Shown here: piece by piece, positions 24,728-34,535 of the stretch
Layout of the letters: the number at the start of each line of letters is the position of its first letter
Numbering within the stretch: the stretch's first letter is position 1
DNA from: Oxytricha trifallax
Lineage: Eukaryota > Ciliophora > Spirotrichea > Sporadotrichida > Oxytrichidae
NCBI GenBank assembly: GCA_000711775.1
Contig: ARYC01002008.1
Coordinates: 1 to 64,000 of the forward strand
Reading direction: 5' to 3'
Length of the DNA: 64,000 bases
The notes under the pieces: generated by a model
Database searches by the model: none
Told to the model about the DNA's origin: nothing
Seen by the model: only the letters and a program-made list of their open reading frames with translations
Translations under genes and position numbers: made by a program

Positions 24728-25180
24728 TCAATTATTAATCTAAATAAAAGTATTAATTTTGATGATCTGGATTTTCTCATGCACTTGAAGTTTTCTAGTA
24801 TACTATCTTTGTGTTATCTCCTCTGCCTTCGAACAAACGACTCTGCTATTTCAAACTTTAAGGCACTGTATCTGTGCTACGCTGTTGCATTGCTGCAGTT
24901 AGCTATAATCACCTTGATTAACTGGTGTTGATAATTAAAGCATAGTTGCTTGTGATAGTTCATTAATTGATCCTTAGTGTTTATAAACAAGAATTACAAT
25001 ATTAATTATACGGAATTATACACAGTGAAATGCTTGTTAAAGGTAATTGTGCTTGCTCTCTTGGATAAGTACTTAATGTCATTCTTGAAATGAAGGAAGA
25101 TTGATCACAAGAAAGCAACCATTAACTAGTGCAAGCTTATTCTCATGGGGTTTAGATGCACTAGTTACTTTCAATACCAT
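24728..25180 (-). CDS. Coding island with two in-frame TGA codons
   Basis: ATG 25180 begins MVLKVTSASKPHENKLAL. One frame of about 150 codons continues to TGA 24728-24730, interrupted only by TGA at 25079-25081 and 24851-24853. The three parts are all protein-like (for example FLVINLPSFQE, LSQATMLQLSTPVNQGD and RVVCSKAEEITQR). The frame is conserved across both stops, so either these are recent nonsense changes or short in-phase IESs cover them. Family not recognised. Confidence 0.5.
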
Positions 25181-26228
25181 GTTCCCATATAGCTGTTAGT
25201 CTTGACATTTGTGCAAGGGAAATATGTTTATTTTAAAATTGAATTAATACAAATAAATTCATTATATAGTTTTGAAATTGAAATTAAGGACAAGTCTCTA
25301 TATTGAGAATTAATAAGTCTTCTACAAAATTTATCGTCAAGAAATTCAAAGAGCTAAGATATCAAACTGTGATAAGTGGCTGTGAAGCTAAAATATCAAA
25401 GGATTTTCTTACCAGGTTTAGCAGTATTTAATTAAACACCACTATTATTACTATGGTCATCATCATATTTACCAAATCAACTCACATTTACTAATGAATG
25501 ATTAAATATTATATATATACTTTATGTTTAAAATAAAATATAGGTATTTAATAAGTAAATTAATAATGATAAATTAAAGAGCTTTAAGTGTTTTAGAAGA
25601 CAATCATAGATATTGGTTTGTCCAGATAAAATTGAAAAAAATAATAACTCAAATAATTTATACAAACTATTATGAAAGATATAGTTTGGTTTATTTTAAT
25701 ACCTATAGTTAATATGTACTCATTATAATAATTAATGAAATATTTACACAAGTACTAATTTTTTCTATAAGAATTCACTTCTTAACGATATATTTCATGG
25801 AAAAGATTGGAACTATCCCTTCAATTGCATGAAAAACATCTTATAAAATAGTAATGCTAATTATCATTGAATATGTTAAGATTTACTTAAGATATTAAAA
25901 TGCCAGTCAATCAAGTACTTTGGTAGCTTTATGAAGTGAACACAAGAAAAATAAATGAGTTCGTGGGCACTATTTTTAAACATTAATTCATCTATATTAA
26001 TTGGGCTTGGCCTATTTGAACACTTCTACTAAGCCTTGATGTGTGGCAATTAACTTAGGAATGGCAAAAGGTGCTTTTGATTATCGCATCATTGGGGTTA
26101 AAGTCTTAAGATACTACTGTTCCCGTTTATGGTTGTTAAGAATAATTATTATGCAATTAATTTGTTTTATAGTAGTTAATGATTAAAATCAAATAATTTT
26201 AACATATCACTGTTTAACACTAAAATCA
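25181..26228. other. A+T-rich DNA, one weak coding-like stretch
   Basis: Near 26063-26130 a + frame reads MAKGAFDYRIIGVKVLRYY, which may be part of an MDS. Otherwise no feature is supported. Confidence 0.35.
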
Positions 26229-26760
26229 AACCATCAATCTTAGTCGTGACGTAGACGTATCTGAGTGAGTTAACGTGGCAAATTCCGTGACGTGGCAGTC
26301 CTGAAGTAGAAAACTCCGAAAAATCCAATCTCGCTATTACCTAGTCTTCTCCCAAAATCAAGATGTCACCACAGTTTATACCTGGGGACAGAGCTTGTGA
26401 GATCCAACTAAATAACAGAAGATGGAGAAAAACGCTTACCGGTCCCACCGCTGCTGGGAAACGTAATCCCTATCCTTTCGCTGTGGTAGCTTCAGCACCC
26501 TAACCCGGTGTGGGAGAAAAATCCTTATCGTTGGCTTCAAATGGTTTTTCGTCTTCTCACTTTCGAAGACAGAGCGTACCTTCATCCTGCTCCCTATTAC
26601 CTAGGAAACTGAACTCAAGCCAGTAGACTCATCTTATGCAGGGAAATCCTAGGATCCAGCTCACTCGAGGAGTGTACGCTGACGGATTGAACCCCGCCGA
26701 CTGATCTCTACGGCGTTGCGCCCAGCAACCTCCTACCTGCCCTCGATAGGCCTTAGTGTA
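26229..26760 (-). repeat. G+C-richer dispersed repeat, copy 1
   Basis: Strikingly richer in G+C than its surroundings. It shares GCAGGGAAATC, GATTGAACCCCGC and a GTGACGTGGCA-like segment with 27064-27445. Read on the minus strand, GCGGGGTTCAATC resembles a pol III B box, so a tRNA-derived SINE-like element is possible. However, no full tRNA fold or clear A box could be drawn. Direction and class are uncertain. Confidence 0.4.
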
Positions 26761-27063
26761 GTAGAAAGCTCAATTTGTTTCATGAACTTACGACAAAAAT
26801 TTCAAGCAAAATAATTTAATTTTTGTCATTAAAGAATTGATGTTTAACTTTGAAGTAAAGTAATAAAGAAACAGTATGAGTATGATATATTTATAATAAA
26901 AATAAGGAAATTCCTTTTTCCTAAAATTCATTAATTATTTAAAACTAGCTTAAAAAAAAACATTAGAAATATGCGCAAATTGTATTGGTTTAAATTGTTA
27001 AACAGTTATTTTTGTGAATAGTGAATAGTGAATAGTTTAAGTTAAATTAATAACGAGATATTC
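26761..27063. other. A+T-rich spacer between the two G+C-richer repeats
   Basis: No gene seen. A short tandem GTGAATA repeat lies near 27015-27037. Confidence 0.4.
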
Positions 27064-27445
27064 TGGGTCATAGCATGACCCAATATTTGCATCCTTGGGT
27101 CATAACGTTGCTGGTGTGAATGACGTGGCACATAACCTTGGGCCCTCAAAAAACCAAAAAACCTCAAGAGAGTAAAAACTGTGGAAAAAGACTAGCAATT
27201 GCTCGGCTCCTCTGTGCTCCTGACGTCCGCCACTCATCACTGTGTGGAATGCAGTCCCACTTCTTCCCCCTGCCTGCCTCCCTTCTTGCCAGCCTTGGTA
27301 GACTGTATCCACCCTGCCAACTAACGCCGTAATGGCAGGGAAATCGGCTCTCTAGAGCTCTCTCCATGAGCGATTGAACCCCGCTAGCTCGTTGTTATTT
27401 GCAGGTAGGTCTCTTGGCGCTTTCATCTCCTGCATGAGACAATAT
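27064..27445 (-). repeat. G+C-richer dispersed repeat, copy 2
   Basis: Related to copy 1 through GGCAGGGAAATC and GATTGAACCCCGC. It begins near a TGGGTCATAGCATGACCCA palindrome and a second TTGGGTCATAACG. The three overlapping standard-code ORFs here have no coding character. They simply reflect low stop density in G+C-richer DNA. Confidence 0.4.
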
Positions 27446-27630
27446 TAGACTTATATGGTTCGGATTACCAAACCAAAAAGAATCCTAAATAGAAAGCAAC
27501 ACATATGGGATCCACGGTCACCTGAAGGTACTCCCTATTTAGTATCTTTTTAATTTAATAATAGTTATTTTTGTAATATTGATAAAATTTATTACAAAAT
27601 TGTAATTATTTGATTGGATAGTATAATATA

Positions 27631-27754
27631 TAAACCCCAATACGTATGTACACATAGAATTTGTAAGTTGATAAAAAGTTTTAAGTATATCGATAAATAA
27701 GGAAATTTAAAAGGACAGAATTTAACTTAATTTGAGGGAGCCGATCTCGAGAAT
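27631..27754 (+). repeat. Left terminal inverted repeat of the 10.4-kb element
   Basis: Perfect inverse of 37923-38046, ending inward at ...CCGATCTCGAGAAT. It starts AACCCCAA after TA, a partial echo of the C4A4 telomere-like TBE ends. Confidence 0.9.
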
Positions 27755-28406
27755 GCAAAAAGAAGGGCTGGCACTATCACGGCTCTTACAAAGTATGAAT
27801 ATGATTAGATTAATATGATTAGATTGGTGTGATTTTTAATTTTAAGTTCAGAGCAGTTTGAAATCCAGTAGGTTGTCGGGGCCGTTCTCGAGATTTTTCA
27901 ACATTGGTATACTATTATACCGGTCTGACCCCTATAATCCAGTGCTTTGGCTTAAGCCAAAAAGCATTTTTGAGGGTCAAAACTGAAGACCCAAATTTTC
28001 GATTTCGGGTGCCATTAACTTCTAGATATTCTCGTCTTCACATTTCTACTGGCCATTATTCAGTTATGGACGGGGAAAGGTTTGAATTTCGAAAGTTGCC
28101 GCGGATTTCGACATTTTTTCAAAAAGCCAATTTTGGGTTTTGCCCATCTTGAAAATTCCTAAAATTTATCACAGCTCTTCAACCACCCACCTCCAGGCAA
28201 CTCTAAGCTACTCGTTTAATGAGTTATAGTGAATAATCATTATTTGTCTTGGTTTGGCAGTGAGTCAGCCATAAATCCGGAGGATATAAGCAAAAGAGTG
28301 TTTTTTCATATAGTTAAGGATCAATAATCCAGTCGAAATTTTAATAATCCAGTGGTTTAATAGTAAAATACAGTCGAATTAATCATTAAAATTAAGCATA
28401 AATCAG
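27755..28406. other. Subterminal region of the 10.4-kb element
   Basis: Moderately G+C-rich non-coding DNA upstream of the ATPase gene. The motif ATAATCCAGT occurs at about 27934, 28324 and 28344, with related CCAG/CTGG pairs near 28413. These could be transposase-binding or promoter elements. The standard-code ORF at 27904-28152 has no supporting composition. Confidence 0.4.
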
Positions 28407-31400
28407 ATGAATCCAGCCACTGGATTTTAGAAAACCTCTGAAATCAGCCTTCAATAACTTTTGAATGCGAGTGCTGGTAAGCTTAAATCTTCGATATTAT
28501 CTTCTATTTAGAAGGTATAAATGATTTGCAAGTGCCGCAGGAGGCACCCGATTAGTCAAGCTCAGATTGGATTTTTGAAAATCATCAAGCCAATGGAAAT
28601 TTTGAAGAAAATTTTAAAGCCAAGGGCATTAAGTGTGAGTATTAAAATGCGCAAGACAGCGCTAAAATCAACCGTGCTAAAGAATTTCTGCAATAAAATA
28701 ACTATAACTTGAAAATGCTGCTGTAGCAGGCGGATTTTGCAGCATATAATAAAACTTTTGATTTTAAGTAGTATGTGAGAAAGTATATAAATAACAAAAA
28801 GCCAAAGAAGATCAAGCACAGCCATTAGAGTAAATCCGTGGTATCATAGCCTCTAGATGTTACTGCTGCTATCGAAGAGATTAAGGAGAGTGAATAAGCT
28901 ACGAATCTCAGCTTTGCAAGTGATTAAAATCAAAATAAAGAACCCTTACCTCAACTCTTTATTAACTATGGCTCGATCATTGGCCATGAGATTCTCATAA
29001 AGCACTTCGAAAGTTTCAAGAATTCTTAATATTATTAAAGGTCTTGCATTTTGCAAGAAATAGTTACTCGAAACACCCAGTCACTTTTCTCCTTCCTAAG
29101 CAATTTTGAGAACGTTAGTGACCAGAAACTAAGCGAGAACTTGTTCTCATTGCTCGTGGATTTAATTTAGAGCAATAATAATTTAGATGAAGACTCAAAG
29201 CCACGTATCTTTTTAGCTGCTCTTGGTTATTACATGGGAGAAAGAGTATAAATCGAAGATGAATTAATTCAAGAATCAATCTTATTATTAATTCGCTCAC
29301 CTAATACGAGACAAGCTCTAGGTTTAGCGAACTTTGTATTCTTTAATTCAGTTGCAGCATTCACTAAACAGCTTGCACCAGTGCAGAAATTGGATTCTAC
29401 TCTCCCCTATATTATACAATTAATGGGTTAAACTTGGTAATTATTCGCAGTCGACTCTCAAGTTTAAAAGCTAATACCTACTTCATTCTTTATCTTGAAT
29501 GTGCCTTTCATGACTCTACTCAAGCAAGACTGTGGCTTGCACTTAATAAGAGACATACCTGTAGAATACACAGAGTACTTCGTAAGAATTTGTGCTCTCT
29601 CTTGCTCTCCTACAGTTGAAGCACTCAAAGATTATATATCAATTACTAGGGCTACTTTCTTATAGAAGTAAGAGGTTATTGATTCAAACACTATGGTTTA
29701 CTTTATGAAAGGCCTTGCATAAAGGCTGCAGAGCAGAGACGAGCAGTTGGTAGGCAAAGTAGAGCAGTTCAAGAAGCTTCAGCAGCAAATTATAGAAGCT
29801 TAAATTGAAAAGAATGTGAGTGTGAGCAACAGCATTATTGAAAATTGCCTTAATGGCGACTGCTCTGAAATTCAAAGAATTTTACACTTACCCAAAAATA
29901 TGGAAGCTTTCTCTGATAAAACAATTGTAGACCTACTTCAACTCTTTGAGAACGCTAATATCTCGCACATGTTAGCTCGTGCTTTCAATTCATAGCCAAA
30001 GAATGAAAGGTTAAGTGTAAGTAATGACTTAGAAAAGCTGCAGCAAAATCTTGGCTTTAAGTTATATAGTTCTCAAATTTTGTGCATTAACTATATTTGC
30101 GAAAACTTGCACGCAAACCATTTAATACATTTTGGTATTGGTAATGGCAAGACCTTGATCTGCGTTGCGTTAGCCATTCTTATAGCTCTTAAAACGAAGC
30201 TATCCGTAATCATAGTTGGCAAGAATGAGCACTTAGTGCAGAGAGATTATCAAAAATTTCAAAAAGTTATTAGTGCAATTGAACTTGATTCAAACCATAA
30301 TTTCTTTGCAAAAAGTACAGGCATTTATTTTTTCACTCAACCACACCTCAAGAAACAAATGAAGACTGCTAAATTCATGAGTGTGTGGCACGATAGCATC
30401 GTGCTTATTAATGAATATGACTGGATTCTCTTCGATGGCTCCGCTGACAACATCATAAACCAGCTATATTTATACAAGCAATCAAGAAGTATTATTGGAT
30501 TTTCAGGAAGCCATCTTTCTCAAGGTGAAGAAAATTGTCTTAGTTTAGCTTTGCATAGCACACCTGTAGTATTCCCTACCCTTGATAAACTGCAAGGAGA
30601 TAAGAAAACTTAGTTAGCAGACTTGCTGATAAGTTCAAACCAAGGAGATTACTTACAGAGAATCAAGGAAATCATAAAGGATTAAGTAGCTGTTTCACCA
30701 GTTTTAATAGTGGCTTCAACAAATTACAGTGCTATTGAAATAGGTTTAAAGAAATCCGATTTTGATTTCATTAGTTTCAACCACTCCTAAGCGACTGCAA
30801 TTGAATCTGTGCTTGAAGGCAGGTATTTAATGAGAAATGCAAGCAAAAACTACGGGGTTCACTTGCTCAACGAGCCACAGGGGAGAGGAACAGATATCTA
30901 AACTAATGATGAAATCGATTAAAATGGTGGTTCATATTTAATCATTGCTGATGTTTTCTCACAAAGATCTGAAGAATAAATCATTGGTAAAATTGGGAGA
31001 CTTAACACTAAAGGCAGGTGGCAGCGAGTATTATATAAGCAAGCTTCTAAAGATAGTGCAGAGCAGCTGCTTATAGTTGAAAAGAAAGAAATAGAGCTTA
31101 TACTTGCTAGCAAGCACAATTAAGTATAATCAATTTTATAAAATCGATTAGAAGCAATGGAAAATTTTATTGAATAAAACCAGCAGCCTTAAGAATAAAT
31201 TTCTGCAGAGCTTTCAAACGAATAGGAGCAAGATAATATTGTAAGAGAAATCGTTCAACATATTGGATCTCTCACTGAAAAAGCTTACAGCGAAGCAAGC
31301 AACCCAGCAGCAGTAGTGAAGCAAAATAATCTTGAAGAAGAAAAGGAGCCTTAATAAATTGAAGAATAAGGTGAATAAAGTAAGTTGGGTTTTTATTAAC

Positions 31401-31588
31401 CTTCTCTCATAGAGCTTATTGAATAGAAGATGAGTTAAAACCCTGTGCTTCAAGATAACCATTCGAACAGGTACAGCAATTGGTGCACAGGAGTTTAAAG
31501 CGGTAGCACCATGAAATTACGAAGGCTCAAAGCAGAGAGAGATCCAAAAGCAAAAGCAGTTCTGCAAGTTCAAAGAGAAGATTATTGA
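28407..31588 (+). CDS. SecA-like DEAD/helicase ATPase carried by the transposon
   Basis: Under the ciliate code this encodes about 1050 residues. The likely start is ATG 28407 (MNPATGFQKTSEISLQQL). The frame must shift once near 28505-28525, after which a single frame runs to TGA 31586-31588. The N-terminal ~550 residues are helical and unrecognised. A SecA-type motor follows: Walker A GIGNGKT at about 30134-30154, a DEVDS-like box NEYDWILFD near 30410, and the second motor half with QGRGTDI at 30878-30898. That is followed by a GG-x-I segment and IIGKIGRLNTKGRW, matching the SecA arrangement AGRGTDI...GR.GRQG. The C-terminus is Gln/Glu-rich. In bacteria SecA drives protein export. Here the role is unknown, and it may be a nucleic-acid or protein motor. 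An open frame in another phase continues to 31812. Confidence 0.78.
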
Positions 31589-31782
31589 AAGGTTAACAAA
31601 AGCTTGAATTAATCAAAGAATAAAATAAGACTTGAGAGTTGGTTACTCGTCGCAGTGCTAGAGATAAAACATTCACTTGCACTTATACAGAGCTGCCAGA
31701 GAGTGAAGAGACAATGAAAAGATGGCTGAAGGCAGCCTCGAGTGAGAGAAGGCACTTTAAAAGCGACATAAACCATAGAAAT

Positions 31783-32873
31783 TCAGAGAGAAAACCAAGA
31801 TTAAGAATATGAGATTTATCTTAATTTTTTAAAGAAATTCACCATATTCAAGTCTTTGCTATTAATAGCATATAGAGAATCGTGAGGAATAGAAGCAGCA
31901 ACACTCATTGTCCCATGTTTGGAGATTGATTTTGCAAGTTCTACAGGTTACCATCTTGCATAAACTACTCTTTCATCTTGCGTAAGTCAAGCAACTCACT
32001 TTCCATATTATCATGTTATTGCTTCAACTTTTTAATTTAATACAAGAATTCTCGCTTATCTTATTCAAAGCATCTTCATAATCCTTTACCTCCTCTAACT
32101 ATTCACGGGTTCTCTCTCTTTTAGATGAATCCTTAACGAGATTCACAGCCTTACCTCGCTCAGCTACACAAGAAATTAAGAGAGAGTAAACTTACTGCTA
32201 AAGTTAAGGCATCTGCTGAGAGCGTCCACGAACTCGGGTCTCATTTCTATAACGAGATATCTATTTTACTCGAGCTTTTCTCTTCGTTAGAGCATTGCAT
32301 CATGAATCATCTGGGAGACACCGTCGGTGTCTAAGGTGAAGAGCAAATCGCAGATCCATTATCTGTCAAGGTGGACCCAATCTCGTTCTTCAGGCAAGTA
32401 TTGCAGCAGTCTTGAAGACCCTCTTGCATAATCGAGAAAGTCTTGAACTGTAAGTCCATCGATTTGAGGCACTGCTGACACTTTAACTGCGTCTCATCTT
32501 ACGTACTATATTAACAGTTACAGGATTAAGCTAGGGGTTACGTCTTTCTCTGCTCTTATGATTTACTTAAGGAAATAAATGTTGGTGGAGTCCGCTTTTG
32601 GTAAGAAAGCGTGGCAGTCTTGGCAAGAAAGTTGTATAGCTCTTTCTTACTTTTGCAATTCTGGGCGAGTTCTGAAACATTGATACCAGCAAGTTACTAT
32701 TGGTTCATTAAACTTTAAAATTAAGGTGCCTTAAACCATTTTATATAGGCCAATTTCGATTCAGAAGACACTACCGTTACTAAAATCAGAGAGTGCTTTT
32801 CATAATAATGAAATCGTACCAGCACGATCCAATTTCCGCTAGCGGAATTCTTACCAGCACCAACACAATTCAT
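31783..32873 (-). pseudogene. Cysteine-containing gene of unknown function, frameshifted
   Basis: ATG 32873 opens MNCVGAGKNSASGNWIVL and runs about 190 codons to TGA near 32308, through a CQQC...CCNTC cysteine cluster that could bind zinc. Three further blocks in other frames continue the protein: QMIHDAMLQRREKLEQN, then VNLVKDSSKRERTREQ, then a coiled-coil-like KLKQQHDNMESELLDLRK. The gene appears to end near 31783, so several indels separate it from a working frame. It diverges from the transposase gene with only 25 bp between start codons, and converges with the downstream extension of the ATPase gene. No family recognised. Confidence 0.6.
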
Positions 32874-32898
32874 TATAATTAAATTTAAGAATCCATTG

Positions 32899-34535
32899 AT
32901 GGAATAATATTCTAAAAAACGACAGTCTAGACTGTCAGAATTCTTTAGGTTAGAAGATAAAGATTATGATGGCAATAGTTCAAGTGAAGAGCAGAGCTCT
33001 TCTAGTGGTTTTGAAGATTCTAAAGATTATGCAGAATACTTAACAACTAACTTGCTTTACTAGAGGAACATAACTCTTGCAGATGTGAGTATAGAGGAAG
33101 TGAGTGAAAAGGATATGATTTAATTATTCAATGAAATTCGAGATGAAATTTCAGAGTTTGAAATCGATGGATTTATCATAGATCCAAAAGAAAAGTATAG
33201 AGAAAGAATTAAAAAAGGAGCCAAAGAATCATTACTTAATGATAATTAAATTAAGACTCTTGGTTAGCTAGTACTAAAGCTTTACACTGAGTATAAGAAA
33301 TCGGATTTAGAACCCTAGAGTATGATGGATAGTGCTTAAGATTTTGATTTCAAAGCTCTAGAAGCTAAAGTTATTGAAAATCATAAAGTCAAAGATTAAA
33401 TTCCAATTTTTGTTAGCACACACAATAGGATGCAATAGTTCCTCGTAGACTACAAAAGTAATTAAGGAAAGAGAAATAATTGCAAGAGAAAGAACTTAAA
33501 CTTGCAGAGGAATCACTAAGATTAAGAGTTTCAGAAAAGTTAACTTACTTATAAATAATGGATAGACTTGGCATTTCATACTATAAATTAAGAAGGTACT
33601 TAAGAAGCCCAGTAAAGAAAGCCTAATTCTGGAATCTAAAATAAATCAATAGAGGAAAGTATAAAAAGCTGCATAGCAGAGCACGCACTCATATCGTTAA
33701 TATGTTAATGTATAACACTTAACCAGTGCAGCTTTCTGATATACAGCAAAGCTTACAGAAGAATATATAGTTAAGGTGTAGCAAGCAAATGATTAGAAGA
33801 TTCTTGAAAAATGAATTAATGATGACTTATAAATAAATAAAGTAGATTTCAACTTTGCATAATAGCAACAGCAGTAAGTTATAAAGATAGTACGCAGCAC
33901 AGTAATTCGTGGAACACTTAAGTAAGAGTAGAAGAATAATCAATATTGATGAATCAACTCTTAACTAAACAGATTAAAGACACAGAGGTTGGACTGCCCC
34001 TTATGTAAAAAATGAGTTACAAATTCACAAAGACTAAAATAAATGAATTTAATTATTGGAGTTGCAAGTACAGGAGAGCTGTACTATACAGTAAATCATG
34101 GAAGAACTAACTAGCACTCATTCATGTACTTTCTATGTAAACTAGTTAATGTATTGGATTCAGTTGATACTAGTTGAAGAGAAAATACTTTAATTTTACT
34201 TGATAATGCACCTTATCACAGATCACAAAGTATTATGAATAAATACCTTGATTTGGCTTTGCCAATAATGTTCTTAGGGCCTTATCACTATAGAATTGCA
34301 CCTGTTGAATTAATATATTCTTGGATTAAGAATAGAGACTTGAATCCCTTAAATACTAGGGCTTAATCAAAGTAAGAATAATTGTAAAATTGACATTTAT
34401 TATAGAGGTTATTGGGCAGCTTTTATGAAAGAATTAGGAATGAATATAAGCAGAATTAATTAAAATTTGGTAAGACGCTGCTTTTATCACGTTCTTACAA
34501 CAGCTTTGGATTCTATATCCCTTAAAGACTTATGA
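32899..34535 (+). pseudogene. DD34E (IS630/Tc1-type) transposase, decayed
   Basis: ATG 32899 begins MEQYSKKRQSRLSEFF. An acidic N-terminal region is followed, after a frameshift near 33455, by an HTH-like segment (LTYLQIMDRLGISYYKLRRY). The first catalytic Asp is in INIDESTLNQTDQRHRGW (near 33945-34000). After a second shift at 34044 (TGA overlapping ATG) comes MNLIIGVASTGELYYTV. Then TGA 34175 interrupts, followed by TLILLDNAPYHRS with the second Asp. The Glu is in IAPVELIYSWIK, 34 residues later. A last shift near 34390 leads to the end at 34533-34535. All three catalytic residues remain, but the gene cannot make a full protein. It is clearly different from the TBE transposase. Confidence 0.85.

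Noticed and set aside
27100..27367. Three overlapping standard-code ORFs on both strands
   Set aside because: They lie in a repeat of higher G+C where stops are rare; no frame has coding composition.
28521..28712. 63-aa ORF MICKCRRRHPIS as a gene
   Set aside because: It is the continuation of the N-terminal frame after the apparent frameshift; the alternative phase is strongly coding.
30080..30613. 177-aa ORF as a separate small protein
   Set aside because: Its boundary is a TAG read as Gln; it is the motor core of the larger SecA-like gene.
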